DNA of 64,000 nt from Coriolopsis trogii (Eukaryota > Basidiomycota > Agaricomycetes > Polyporales > Polyporaceae), in NCBI GenBank assembly GCA_020543525.1, contig JAHYIO010000005.1, positions 1,116,001 through 1,180,000 of the forward strand, in the 5' to 3' direction. The notes under the pieces are model-generated. The model made no database searches. It saw nothing but the letters and a program-made list of their open reading frames with translations, and was not told where the DNA came from. This document shows positions 11,869 to 23,134 of the stretch, one piece after another. The position numbers were made by a program, and so were the translations under genes. Every line of letters begins with the position of its first letter. The stretch's first letter is position 1.

Positions 11869-12200
11869 CTGTGCCCCTGGGCTCGAGGATTGAGGAGACG
11901 GTGTGTTTGGGTTTCTCTGGGCGTGCGATGCGTTGCTGTGACTTATTGGACCTTGTGTTTGGTGTTGTATTGACGGATTTCGCGAGTTTGTAGGCACAGC
12001 CCTCGTCTTCGCCCAATCGCTGGCGGTATGCATCTGAGAGTCGGCAAGTAAATTCGACAAGCCTACGTTCTCGCTCTGGATTCAGACATACCTCGCCATC
12101 ATCTCGCTTACACAGAGGCCCCCGAGACATTATATGTCGTCCAAGAATTCCGGACTAGTCCCTCCGACTATGCGCAGTTCCATGTCGCGAGGTAGGGCTC
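11869..12200. other. Intergenic sequence downstream of MID1
   Basis: A minus-strand frame starting with a real ATG at 12130 (MSRGPLCKRDDGEVC...) runs for 127 codons but overlaps the MID1 3' end antisense and has no recognised motif. I regard it as unsupported. Confidence 0.3.
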
Positions 12201-12462
12201 TCAGCTAGTAATCGGCGGTACCGTCTTGGACGCCTTTTCATGTTTGAGTTCCTTTTCACGGTCGTAATTGACTCGATATGACGTATCCCTGGAGGCGGAA
12301 GTCGAGGAAGTGCCACCTTTGGTTGGAGATGAAAACTCACTTTAATTTCGTGCTGAACGTCCTCCAATCTTCTGAAACCATGTTCATTGCGTTGCAGTCT
12401 GGGCCCTTCCCAAAGGTATTATAGCAGTGCCCGGCGATGGCATGTTGGGTGAGAATGATCAT
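12201..12462 (-). CDS. Possible 69-residue protein of unknown function
   Basis: Exons 12341-12462 and 12201-12288 join through a GTGAGT..CCTCCAG intron in phase. The predicted product contains HCYNTFGKGPDC, a single CX9C spacing like that of small mitochondrial intermembrane-space proteins, then EDWRTFSTKL and a charged tail (RVNYDREKELKHEK). A TATATA-like sequence lies about 65 bp upstream of the ATG on the minus strand. The join is phase-consistent and the composition looks protein-like, but I do not recognise the family and only one CX9C is visible. Confidence 0.35.
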
Positions 12463-12604
12463 AAGAGGTACCTCGCCAAGCTGTGCTTGAACGGCCCGGA
12501 TTTCCACGAAGGTCGCGCCCACACGGGTATATAAGTCGTAAGTACAGCCACTTTGCAGCCACTCATCACCGGAACCCAGTCCTGCGCATCCACCGTCACG
12601 AATC

Positions 12605-13360
12605 ATGCCTCTCGCATTGAAGGCCTCTCGCATCGCGCTCCTAGGCGCAGCATTGATGACAGCGCCCCCAACGGCATACGCATACTACACCCTCAAGCGG
12701 CTCGAGGCCACATACCCTCCCTGTCCGCCAGAAACGACCTCCACCCCCGCGCTCCGCACCCCCCGCGACCCCAAGACGCAACGGACGGCATACGCAGACA
12801 TCTACGCCGCGCGCGTGCCGGCACAAGCCCTCGCCGCCTGCGCGCGCCTCAACGACGGCAACTCCCTGAGCATCGAGGAGGCATGGGCGCGCACGTTCAT
12901 GGCGAGCCCGATCCTCGACGCCGAGGTCCGCTTGTTCTCACTGGGGCGATCTGCGGGGGACAGCGGCTCGGACGGCTTTCACCCCGGCCAGGCACTCCTG
13001 GGCGGGATCCTGGAGGTCTTGCGCGCTCCCGCGCAGGGTGGACAGCCGTTGCTCGTGGGGTGGACGATGCCGCCGGAGCCGGTTGCGTTCTTCAGGCGGA
13101 TCGCGCGCTGGGGATACCCTTGGAGGTTGATGTCGGGCGGGAGACATGAGGTGAGCGTGGCGGAGGTCGGCCCGGACGGAATGGTGGACGTGCGGTTCTC
13201 GGCGGCGCATGATTATGATATCGTCGAGGAGGAGGGGGACAAACAGAAGACGATTCCGGAATGGGTGAAGAGGTGCCACAGGGCGTATGCAATGTGGCTG
13301 TTGGACGAGAGAGCTGAGATGTTGAGGAAGGTTGGGACGTCGGATTCGCAGTTGAAGTAA
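12605..13360 (+). CDS. Unknown protein with N-terminal membrane segment
   Basis: An intronless frame of 251 residues from a real ATG. It opens with a hydrophobic stretch (about residues 10-27, IALLGAALMTAPPTAYAY) that could be a signal anchor, then a proline-rich linker. The soluble part contains EEAWARTFMASPILDAE, LLVGWTMPP and GYPWRLMSGGRHE. I do not recognise a family. Codon usage and GC content match the neighbouring genes, which supports it being real. Confidence 0.65.
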   Translation: MPLALKASRIALLGAALMTAPPTAYAYYTLKRLEATYPPCPPETTSTPALRTPRDPKTQRTAYADIYAARVPAQALAACARLNDGNSLSIEEAWARTFMASPILDAEVRLFSLGRSAGDSGSDGFHPGQALLGGILEVLRAPAQGGQPLLVGWTMPPEPVAFFRRIARWGYPWRLMSGGRHEVSVAEVGPDGMVDVRFSAAHDYDIVEEEGDKQKTIPEWVKRCHRAYAMWLLDERAEMLRKVGTSDSQLK

Positions 13361-13728
13361 TTCATGTGAGATGTCATTTCACTCACACCATGTCTTATTG
13401 GAACGGTATGTAGCAAAGGTTCGAGCTGCGACTTGCGTGAGCAGGCATGGGCTACTTGGCACATCGGATTCGCCCTTAGCTAGCCCAGAAAATGATTGAC
13501 GAGAGGACGACTACTGTAGCTTCCGTTCCTCCTCTCCTATGCCGACACTGCTACTGAAATCGACTATGAAGCAGCGCCTGGCGGACACGACACCAGAGAC
13601 TGGAACCGTCTTTGGGGTCATCGATGCATCTATCACTAGTCTCGGTGTCGCTGCAGAGATGGTGGTCAAGACTATCGCCGATCTATATGTATGGTGGGCT
13701 GTCAGGTTTCTCTACGACCACGGAGATG
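13361..13728. other. Convergent 3' regions
   Basis: This gap lies between the unknown gene ending at 13360 and the minus-strand gene ending at 13729. It probably holds both 3' UTRs. The open plus-strand frame starting at 13539 runs antisense into the last exon of the minus-strand gene and was not called. Confidence 0.35.
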
Positions 13729-16700
13729 TCAACGCACGGTCGTCGAATCTGCAGACGACTCCCTCAACCGCAGGATCTTATACAGCTCCGGCGACCTCTC
13801 CGCCTGCACTTGCATCGCCTCGACTAGTCGTGTAATTTCGCCTACGACCCTTCGGTCAGGCCGCGCATCACGGACCGAGTTCGTGTTGCCTTCAACATAG
13901 GTAGCCATGCTACCACTTTCATCTGTCTCGTCGTCTTCCGATTCACTATGCGCACATCAGTACAGATTACGAGTCGGTTCCGACAAACTCACTTATCAAA
14001 CCACACCTGACGGGCCCAGAGCTCGATGCGTGCATCCCGTCCAATCGCGCCCAGGAATTGAGTGTCCGCCCGCCAAAAACACTCCCGACGAAGCGGTGTC
14101 TCTCGAGGACGAGTGCTGAGACCGCGCGAGAGAACGCGGGCCGTGGAAAAGACGAATCGGCATAGACGCAGCACGTCGTCCGCGCAACCCAGGTCGAACA
14201 CAGTGTGAGGCACACGTGAGAGACCGCGACGGGCCACGATGTGGATTGCAGGCTGAAAGCACGTTCATCAGCCTTCATCGTTGGTGTTAGGCCACAGGAA
14301 AGCGACATACCAGAGTATATTCCCTCTGAGGCTCGGGCTCGATCCACCCAAAGAGGACTTCGCATCTTGTGCCCTTGGTTGGCAAGAGGACACCGACCAC
14401 TGGTACGGAGTCGAGCGCAAGGACGCGACGTTGGTGAAGCGCGCTGCACATGAGAGGTACGATGTTGGACTCGTCGGCGACACATAGAAGCGGGGTCAAA
14501 GGCGTGGGATGAAAGGGGGACGGCAGGATGTGTTGCTGGACAACATGCTCAGGCAGGTCGTCGTAGAGATGTGCTGGAAGAGGATAACGCAGGTCTTGAG
14601 GAAAGCCGCAGGATGAAGACGCCATGTCGGAGAAAGTCGCGTGCGAGCCATGCGTATGTAGAGAACTGCCGGTGCTGCATTCGGTGCCCATGGACTGAAC
14701 ATCTTCTGACCCGTGTTGCCCAATTGGTATGCCCTCGAGGCTCCTTGCAAGTCTATCGCTGGGAGGGGAGCCTGCAGCAGAGTGACCCATTACGTCTTCG
14801 ATCTCGACGTCTACGCTGATCTCAGAGTCACAATCTGTGTCGTGCACCTCATATAGCGTTGTGCCGGAGGATGTGTCAGACGCGCCGAGGCATACATTGC
14901 GTCCAGATGCGTTACTGCCAGAAGCGCTCGTGTTGTGGTCAACGTGTCTCAGTGAGGAGGCCCGCTGAAAGACGGAATCTGTGTTCACGGCGGGCACTGC
15001 AATCGACGGTGGACTTGGTATTACAGTGGCGGTCAAAAATAATGCCCGCCCCCCAAAATCATGTACTTCCCCATCATGTACATATGTTCTCAGTTAGTTA
15101 ATATATGCATATACATGCATGTAGAGAAACATTACCATATAGCCTTATTGCGTACAGTCCCTCAGCCTGCGAGCGCGAGAAAGCGAGGGCGCTTATTTTG
15201 ACGCCTGCCAGCGCACAAGCCTCCGCTGCATTCCTTCTCTTGTTCTCTGCCAACAACAGCCACTATCACTACACCACTTTAATATCTTGCATCACCCCCT
15301 TTCACACTTCTTGTCTATACTTATGGTCAAGTGCACACCCACCAAGTGAGCCTGCATCATCGCCCTTCGTAACCCTATCCATGGTTCCCCCCGGTCCTTC
15401 ACAGAGATTGCCCGGCTGCTCAAGCTGGATCATCGGACGGTCTCCCGGTATGTGGCACAGCATGCACAGAACCCCGACTATTACTACTACACACCCCATC
15501 CTGGCCGACCTCGTGTTCTTTCCTCTCAAGACGCCCGTTATGCTGCCCTTGCTATCAGAAGAGGGTCTGCTCGTGATGCAACTGACGCTCAGCGCCAGCT
15601 GTTCCCTGATGTCAGTGTCCGCACTGTACGTCGAAGGCTTTGTGAGCAGGGCCTCTATGGGCGGGTGCGGCAGGCCAAGCCGTATCTCAAGCCGATCCAT
15701 GTGGAGAAGCAGAAGAAGTGGGCGGAGGAGCATGCAGATTGGGGGTTGGATCAGTGGAAGGGTGTATGGTTCTCAGACGAGACAAAGGTCAATCTCTTTG
15801 GCTCAGATGGGAGGCAGTACTGCCGTAGAAGGGTTGGGGAGGAATTCCTGGACAGGAATGTGAAGAAGAAGGTCAAGCACGGTGGAGGCAGTTTGATGGT
15901 CTGGGAATGCATCACTCCTTCTGTCGTCGGTCGCCTACACCGGGTCGTAGGGAACATGGACTCAGAACAGTACTGCTCTATCTTGGAGCAGTCTCTCCTG
16001 GGTACCATTCAAGACTACTCCTCTTCCCCTGGCTCCTTCCTCTTCCAGCAGGACAACGATTCAAAACATCGATCGAAGTCTACGCAGCGCTGGTTATGTG
16101 ACCACAACATTCCCCTGTTGGACTGGCCTCCCAACTCACCTGACATGAACATCATAGAGCATGTCTGGAGCCAGCTCAAGCTTCATCTCAGCAAGTGTCG
16201 CCCTCTTCCTCAGAATCTGGACCAGTTATGGGAGGCAGTGCAGCAGGAGTGGTATGGACTTGATACTTCTTACATTCAGCAGCTTTATGAGACTCTTCCT
16301 GAACGTGTACACTCTCTTAGAGCTGCTCGTGGCTCTCATACACGGTACTAGACTAGTCGTAGTTTTGTGCTGATTTTATTCCAATTTTTTGTTTACTTGT
16401 ACTGCACTACTTAGAGTAGTAAAATCACAGTCATTCAATTCTTACTTACACAACCCCTTCAATTCAGTCTCAAACTATATGGTTCTTTTTGTGCATGATA
16501 GACCATATGGTAAGCTACTATTATGCAACAAAAGATATTCTTCAATGTATGTATCTGCATGGGAAATACTTAATCTTTGCGCGTGAAGCGCAGCGGGCAT
16601 TATTTTTGACCGCCACTGTATGCCTGGTGATAGAGAGGTGTCATGAGCATAGACGGATGACATGCTAGAACAAACCTACATGAGATGGCGGCTGGCATCA

Positions 16701-17261
16701 GGGCCAACAATGAAGCGGTGCCGCCAGCGGACGAGTACCCTCTTGTCCTTGACCGCGGTACTGACCGACCTCCCGGTCTGGGTTTGACGTACCTGCAGTT
16801 GAAGCTGGGCGGTCTCAGTGATACCCGCTCAAAGACTGCGAATGGGCACTACCCACTAGTTCACGACCTCAGGGACGGCCTCGTCCACGACGCTGGAGAG
16901 AACATGTGTCCAAGGAAACTGTACGTCAGCACTTGTACTGGACTTCTGCCACGTAGGAGTACGCATGAAATTGTCAAGCTCGGGACGGCAAGTAGGGATG
17001 AACAGATGGGTCGCAACACAGGCCACCTGCGAAGGCCAAGGATGGTGGCCGCCAATAAAATCGATGGAGACGTTGTGGTCAGTTGCCCAGCGGCGGAGGA
17101 CATCGTCACGGTCCAGTTCGATCTGCAGCAGTGACATCGTGGCTGCCAGGTCAGCGAGAAGAGCATACCGACAAGTAAGCGAAGCGCGACTCACTTGCCT
17201 GTTCCTTTCGACCGCGTCCCGGCTTCACGCCGCTGTACGTCATGCTCCGGTGAAAGGGCAT
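13729..17261 (-). CDS. Unrecognised protein whose intron holds a Tc1-type transposon
   Basis: A phase-consistent model has exons 17195-17261, 16865-17142, 16680-16804, 14296-15013, 13993-14252 and 13729-13945 (555 codons). The start reads MPFHRSMTYSGVKPGRGRKE. Recognisable stretches are LQIELDRDDVLRRWATDHNV and HHPWPSQV in exon 2, a Ser/Asp-rich acidic middle, ELWARQVWFD in exon 5 and a helical tail (VVGEITRLVEAMQVQAERS). I recognise no domain. The intron between exons 3 and 4 is 1666 nt, of which about 1597 nt is the transposon; the empty intron would be about 69 nt. The three 3' exons are more certain than the 5' ones. Confidence 0.5.
15022..16620 (+). mobile_element. Tc1/mariner-type DNA transposon, complete with inverted ends
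   Basis: Perfect 28-bp terminal repeats start TACAGTGGCGGTCAAAAA: 15022-15049 and, inverted, 16593-16620. The terminal TA at each end fits the TA target duplication of this superfamily. The element carries one transposase frame, itself disrupted near its start. It is inserted 7 bp upstream of a likely splice acceptor of the surrounding minus-strand gene. Confidence 0.92.
15323..16351 (+). pseudogene. Tc1-type transposase (DD34E), nonsense codon near N-terminus
   Basis: From the ATG at 15323 the frame reads MVKCTPTK, then TGA at 15347-15349, then continues open in the same frame to 16351. The helix-turn-helix region (FTEIARLLKLDHRTVSRY) lies just after the stop. The catalytic triad is intact: WFSDETKVNLFG, LFQQDNDSKH and NSPDMNIIEHVW, with 34 residues between the second Asp and the Glu. 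The TGA is one C-to-T change from CGA (Arg). A downstream start would lose the DNA-binding part, so the copy is probably inactive although the ends remain mobilisable. Confidence 0.85.
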
Positions 17262-17407
17262 GGCACTTACCCTTGCTTGCCGATAGTGATGTCGCACAAC
17301 GAAGGGCTCGATTGCAACGCGTGGTGAAGTGCAGCGAATGAAAGCGTCTTAGTACAATTACAATCACACGTACATGTTCCCTCGTCCGGATAGCAACAGC
17401 GTATCGT

Positions 17408-18450
17408 CTAGCTCGTGTCCATGGCCTCGCCCTCCCCTCCAATATGTGTGATGTCCTCTTCTACAACGAGTGCACGGATCTCTTCTTTCTTGAAGTCCGT
17501 CGTCCCACGACGGAAGGTGTACGAGCGCTCCTTCTGGACGCGCTCGTTCGGTTTGACGAAGTTACGGAGCATTTCGGTGTGTGATGCGGTGATCACACAT
17601 GCGTCCACGTTCGAGCCGGATCCCAGGTCGTTGAAGATACCTGCGGATATTGCGGCGCAGACGAGATCGAGCGCCTCTGCACGCTAGAGGGAACGAATGT
17701 TGGCAGTCGTACATGGTTTCTATAAAGGAGGCTCATACCTCCATGTTCGGTTTCCACTGTGCCTCAAATACTGCCATTGCTGCCAGACTACCTGAGCCCA
17801 TGGTGACGTACGGGAGCTTGTCGGTCGAACCGTGAGGGTGGATGGTGAATAACTGGGGCCCGGTCGCGTCGACGCCACCAAGTACGAGTGCAGCACCGAT
17901 GTGCCCTTGGTACCTGACATCTAATGAGAATCGGCGACTGCACACAATTGTAAATCACATACCGGAAGAGCATTTGTTTGAGCATGGTCATGGCAGTTAC
18001 GACCCGAGGCTTGCGGCCGGTCGAAAGCGCATGGAGCTCCATATTTGATGAGATGAGGGCGGTAGTGAACTCTGTGTCTGCAGCCGTTCCTGCGCCACAG
18101 CAGCGAATGTTGTCTGTGATGTAGTGGATCTAACACGTTGATCAGGCCCACTGTAGGTTCGCGCAGCGGGTATATGGACATACCTTCTCGCAGTTCTTGT
18201 CCGCGACGATGGGACCTTCTGTCGCTCGAGTATCCGCACCCAGAATAATACCATCCTTGAAGAGGCAGCCGACGATAGTGGTACCGGTGCTGGTGGCCTT
18301 TGGTAGTGGGATACCGCGCTCGGTCAAGAAGTTGTTCCTGCACATGGGGTGTCAGGAAGACTAGAGAGACTAGATGCTGGAATGAATCGCATACCGGACT
18401 TCGTTGGTAAAGTCAAAGCCAGGCCCTGAATACACTGACGCAGCTGCCAT
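17408..18450 (-). CDS. PUP1: 20S proteasome subunit beta-2 (trypsin-like site)
   Basis: Exons 18395-18450, 18184-18337, 17963-18129, 17739-17913 and 17408-17683 keep phase and give 275 residues. A propeptide of about 35 residues ([18 protein letters not shown]...) ends in ATSTG, and the mature chain starts [20 protein letters not shown], so the catalytic N-terminal threonine is present. [20 protein letters not shown] and a long beta-2-type C-terminal arm follow. This subunit cleaves after basic residues in the proteasome core. It is divergent from the BAR-protein gene, 252 bp between starts. Confidence 0.96.
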
Positions 18451-18702
18451 GTTGTATGCAAGTCCAGAGAGAGGGAAGACGAGGAGGAGGAGGGCGAGGG
18501 AGAGTTACGCGTCTTGAGCTCAGGACCGCGTCAGTGCATGCGCGTCGGGCCAGACCCCGGACACTCTGCTCGCGCGTTCCAGTTCCAGGCCAGAGCCGCC
18601 GCCGCTCATCCTCCCTACGCAGCTGCACAGCGTCCAAAGCCTCTTGTGTTCTACCTCTCCCGCCCACCCACTCCCACACCTATCTCTCCTCTACTCACCA
18701 CC

Positions 18703-20002
18703 ATGGACGGCTGGACAAAGCTCTCATCTGGCATTGCGGGCCTCAACCTCGGCCAGTCCGCGAACAAGCTCGCGAAGGGCTTCCAATCAAGCGTGCAGGC
18801 AACAAGGGAGCGTCTTGGCCAGGTCGCCCCGGAGGAGATAACAGAGCTGCCTCAGGGTCAGTCTGTCGCCCCCACTGACGAGCATGGCAACTGAACATCA
18901 CGGATGCCGCAGAGTACAAGGATCTCGAGGCTCGCGTCGACAGTCTCCGAACGGCGCACCTCACTCTGCTCAAGTGCGTTCTCCTGTCCTCGTTGGGTGT
19001 CCTTCCGAGTCCTCATCAGCGTCGCACGTAGGGTTACGAAGGTTTACGAGTCCGAGACCTATGACTATCCCACTCAGATCCAAGAGTCTATCACCGAGCT
19101 CGGTACCACCATCGGGCACGGCATCACCAACTTCGCCGCTGCCAACCTCAAGGGGACCAACCTCCCGACCCCGGAACCTGTCGCCGACGCCGCCCCCCAG
19201 CACAAGACGCTTCCTCATGCGATCGGACGCGCCGCTACGACTGCGGCCGCCGCCGTTCAGTCCACTGCCGGAGCCGGCGAGGACAAGCTCGGCAAGGCTC
19301 TTCACTCGTACTCGACCGCGTGGGAGAAAATCGCCGACGCGCGCGTCGAGCAGGATGCCGCCGTGCGCGAGCGGTTCCTCCTGCCGTGGCAGACGACGCT
19401 GTCGACCAGCATCGCGGTCGCGATGAAGGCACGTCAGGCGGTCCGCGTGAGCAGACTCGAGTTGGATGCTGCGAAGCAGACGTGAGTAGTGGACGCGCCA
19501 TACCATGGGATTGGCTGCCCTGGAATCACACTGACGTGCTTTTGGCCACGGTACAGTTTGAAGAACGCGAGCCAGGCGAAGCAGGAGGCCGCCCGACTGG
19601 AGGTGGAGAACGCTGAAGACGATCTTGTGCAGAAGACGGAGGTTGCGATTACGCTCATGAAGACCGTGCTTGAGAACGTGCGTATCCCCGCCGTCGGTGA
19701 CACGGTATAATTCTCTTACCCACACAATCCGACAGCCGGAGCCAATCAAGAATCTGAACGAGCTCGCGAAGGCTCAGGTGAGGGCATTGTACCGGTCGCA
19801 TGCACGTGCGCTGACTGACAACATCCGCCTTCAGCTCATGTTCTACGCCACTGCCGCAGAAGCACTCTCGACCGTTCAAGGCGAAATCGAGGAGCTCAGT
19901 GTCGCAGCTGAGGGCGAGTACCGGTACGCATTCCTCAACAGCCGTCCGTCTGAAACGCTCGCCGAGCCTCAATGATCGTTCAGGAAATCGCGCGACCATT
20001 AA
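18703..20002 (+). CDS. GVP36: Gvp36-type BAR-domain protein
   Basis: Starts MDGWTKLSSGIAGLNLG and ends GEYRKSRDH when the last intron (GTACGC..TTCAG, acceptor before 19983) is removed; the stop is at 20000-20002. Exon joins at 18857/18909, near 18980/19031, 19482/19555, and in the 3' part all keep phase. The product is largely alpha-helical with long charged coiled-coil stretches (KNASQAKQEAARLEVENAED), as in the BAR fold of yeast Gvp36, a Golgi and endocytic membrane-curving protein. An Ala/Thr-rich loop lies in the middle. Function is inferred from the family. Confidence 0.85.
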
Positions 20003-20327
20003 ATCCAATCCTGCCTCGCACGCTCGATATGACGGACCTGTACGCTGTGCCCCTGCGCTTTGTCTTTGTATGCCATCTATTTTCGGCGGACAATCTATTC
20101 GCCGCGTCCCCACCGCTGTATCATCGTTCATGATCCATGAGATCTGGCTCCTCCAGACGGGGCGGAATGTATGTATTGTAGTGCTAGCTACTTGTGCGCA
20201 TTGTTTCGCTCTGGCTTCGTTTGGCCATGATATCACTCGTCGTGGTCTCTGATATTAAGTTACTGCCCATCGATACCGCCCGCGGCCAGCCCGTTTCGCG
20301 GGGATTGCCGAACGGTGTGGCGCATGT
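20003..20327. other. 3' region of GVP36, no gene seen
   Basis: About 325 bp between the GVP36 stop and a MITE. It likely holds the 3' UTR; no frame or motif was convincing. Confidence 0.35.
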
Positions 20328-20941
20328 TACGGTGGCGGGAATAACTGCCTAGTTCTTAACAAATGTTAATAACAACGTTATTAACATGCGTTAATAACGC
20401 GTTAATAACTCGGTCCGGGTTTTGCACCAGTTACTAACTTAGCGCTTCTACAGGCGCTTGCACACTACCAGGCTCGAATGATTCGTCTGTGCTGCCAGTC
20501 ATCTTGTGATAGTCAGTCCACAATTGGCAGCGGGTGACACCTGTTTTCTAGTAGATTGCGAGGGAACTCAAGCTCAGGTACGACGTCCTTCTCAAAACAC
20601 CGTCAGACTATGGGTCACCCTGAGCGCCGACTAGATTGCCCAGACTCCCGGGTCGCTCGCGCAACAATTAGAGAGCCAAACTTCATCAACCCAGCTGTAA
20701 AATTTCTGCAAATATAGAGCTACAGTCAGATTAATACGCTGGTCATTGATAACTGCTTCAGATGGAGGTTGAGGATTCTAGGGAAAGCAGCCTGCGCCTC
20801 GGCCATACCAGCTTAGCCTGATAGCATAAGCGCCCATGTTATTAACTGTTATTAACCCGTTACTAACTCGGGGGGATCCTGCCGGTTAATAACATGGTCA
20901 TTAACCGCCCGAGGAGTTATTCCCGCCACCGTAGCGCATGT
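20320..20941. mobile_element. 606-bp MITE with 8-bp target duplication and TTAATAAC subterminal repeats
   Basis: The element is 20328-20933. Its ends are inverted repeats, TACGGTGGCGGGAATAAC on both sides. It is flanked by the direct repeat GCGCATGT (20320-20327 and 20934-20941). Inside both ends lie clustered copies of TTAATAAC or its complement (at least four near 20368-20411 and three or more near 20837-20905). It has no coding frame. The 8-bp duplication and subterminal repeats suggest a non-autonomous hAT element. Its right end is 106 bp from the ALDH start codon. Confidence 0.88.
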
Positions 20942-21038
20942 GATTGAGAGGATTGACTCGGATCCGAGTCGAGTATCGGCCACTGCTGCGAATCAATACT
21001 AACCACCACCTGCCTCGTATCTGTTGTAGTCGTCCAAG

Positions 21039-23134
21039 ATGTCGCTCAACCCAGCAGGAACCGTCCTCCAGCCAGAGATTGATCCTCAATCGCAGACGAC
21101 TCTCATTCCACACAATCAGCAACCCCTCGTGATCCGTACATATCCATCCGATTCTCAGCTCCAGAAGAGCATCCAGAACGCGGCCGCAGCGCAGGAGAAA
21201 TGGGCGCGGGTCCCTCTGACGAATCGCATCGCGATCGGTCGCAAGTTTATGGTGATTCCACAGTCGTATCTCGGAGAGCGTAGCATTGACGCCTACTGCC
21301 TCAGGAAGAGTTCAGCAACATGCAGAAAGACATCCCATTGGAGCTCACTCTTCAGATGGGGCGGTAAGAACGCCATAGTCAGAGATGAAATAATCAATTG
21401 ACAATGACATTGGTGCAGCCCGGTTTCGCAAGGCGCTGGTGAAGTGCGCGGCACCCTCGAGCGTGCAGACTACATGCTCTCGATCGCGGAGTCCGCGCTC
21501 GCCGATGTCTCTCTCGCAGACTCTGACAAGCCCGGCTTCAAGCGCTACATCAAGCGCACCCCTATGGGCGTCGTGCTCGTCATCGCCCCATGGAAGTACG
21601 CCAGTTCCTCCAGACACTGATATCCAGGACGCGATATTGATACCCTATCGCGTCAGCTACCCATACCTCGTCATGGTCAACTCCGTGCTACCAGCGCTCG
21701 TGGCCGGCAATGCGGTCATCCTCAAGCCTTCCCCGCAAACGCCCCTCGCCGCGGAGCGCTTCGCACTCGCGTTCCACAACGCGGGCGTACCCAAGGACGT
21801 CCTCCAAGTCCTCCACCTCAGCCCCGAGTTGACGACCAAAGCGGTGCAGAACCCGCTTGTCGACTTTGTTGCGTTCACGGGGAGCGTCGCGGGTGGTCGT
21901 GCCGTAGACATCGCTGCGGCGCAGGCCCAGAGCTTCAAGGGTGTCGGACTCGAAGTAAGCCCTGATATCTGATAATAGCCATCGTGAGCTGGTCTTCACA
22001 AGTGGTGCACGCAGCTTGGTGGGAAGGACCCTGCTTACGTTCGCCCGGACGCCGATCTTGACTACACCGTGGCGGAGCTCGTCGACGGTAAGGATTTGAT
22101 CAAGGCTGTGCACCTAGAAGCTGAATACAGACGTCGTGTCCAGGCGCTATGTTTAACTCTGGGCAGAGTTGCTGTTCCATCGAGGTGACTTGAGCCGTGC
22201 TTACTACCGTATCCTGGCTGACCAGGAACGATCCACAGCGCATATACGTACATGAATCCATATATGACGAGTTCGTGAAGAAGTTCGTCGAGATCACGAA
22301 GGTTTGTAGTATACCACGAGTCCCCATCCATAGTTTCGATGCTCAAGAACGTCTCCAGAGATACAGGCTCGGTGATCCGACAGAAGCTGAGACGAACCTC
22401 GGGCCAGTATGCAGCGTCGCAAGTGCTGAGAGGATACGCAAGCAAGTGGACGCTGCCGGTCAGCTGTCCAATACATTCCAGTTCAAGGGATTCCAACTCA
22501 CACCTACGTGTAGTCAAAGCTGGGGCAAAGGCCCTCATCCCTGAGGACTTGTTCCCCGTCGCACAATCGTGAGTCTATCAAAGTTCGCATATCTCACCTG
22601 TAGTGCATTGACAGCCTTCTAGTGGCACTGCGTTTGTAGCTCCCCAAGTGCTCGTTGATGTGAATCACTGTACGTCTCTGCACTCTTCTTCGACTGTCCA
22701 TGCGCCATTCGCTCACAACGCCTTCCCTGATAGCCATGGAAATTATGATGGTCCGTCGCAACATCCTGTCCGAAAGACTCAGTCATATACTCACCCTCAA
22801 CCCTCAGGAGGAAACCTTCGGCCCCGTCATCGGCATCCAGAAGGTCGCGTCCGACGTCGAGGCGATCGCGCTAATGAACGACTCGCCGTACGGCCTCACG
22901 GCCTCGATCTGGACCAACGCGGCCGCGAACCCCGAGTCGGAGCAGGCGTTCCTCCAGATGGTCGACGAGCTCCAGACGGGGACCGTGTTCCTCAACCGCT
23001 GCGACTACCTCGACCCCGCGCTTGCGTGGACGGGCGTTAAGAACAGCGGGCGGGGGGTCAGCTTGAGCAAGTTCGGGTACGACCAGCTCACGAGGGCGAA
23101 GTCGGTGCATATGAAGATCAAGACGGCGCAGTGA
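21039..23134 (+). CDS. Aldehyde dehydrogenase family protein
   Basis: NAD(P)-dependent oxidation of an aldehyde to an acid. The spliced product shows the family's ordered motifs: PMGVVLVIAPWKYPY, LKPSPQTPLAAERF, FTGSVAGGRAV, GVGLELGGKDPAYV, FNSGQSCCSIE with the catalytic cysteine, NLGPVCS, ETFGPVIGI and ALMNDSPYGLTASIW. The C-terminus reads WTGVKNSGRGVSLSKFGYDQLT. About eight short introns interrupt it. It resembles the succinate-semialdehyde/YneI-like branch more than the cytosolic acetaldehyde enzymes, but substrate cannot be told from sequence. A MITE occupies the proximal promoter. Confidence 0.93.

Noticed and set aside
13539..13835. 98-codon plus-strand frame
   Set aside because: It overlaps the final exon of the minus-strand gene, whose splice phases are consistent; no motif supports the plus frame.
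16685..17134. 149-codon plus-strand frame beside the Tc1 element
   Set aside because: The minus-strand exons in the same interval join in phase to the gene downstream; the plus frame has no recognised motif.
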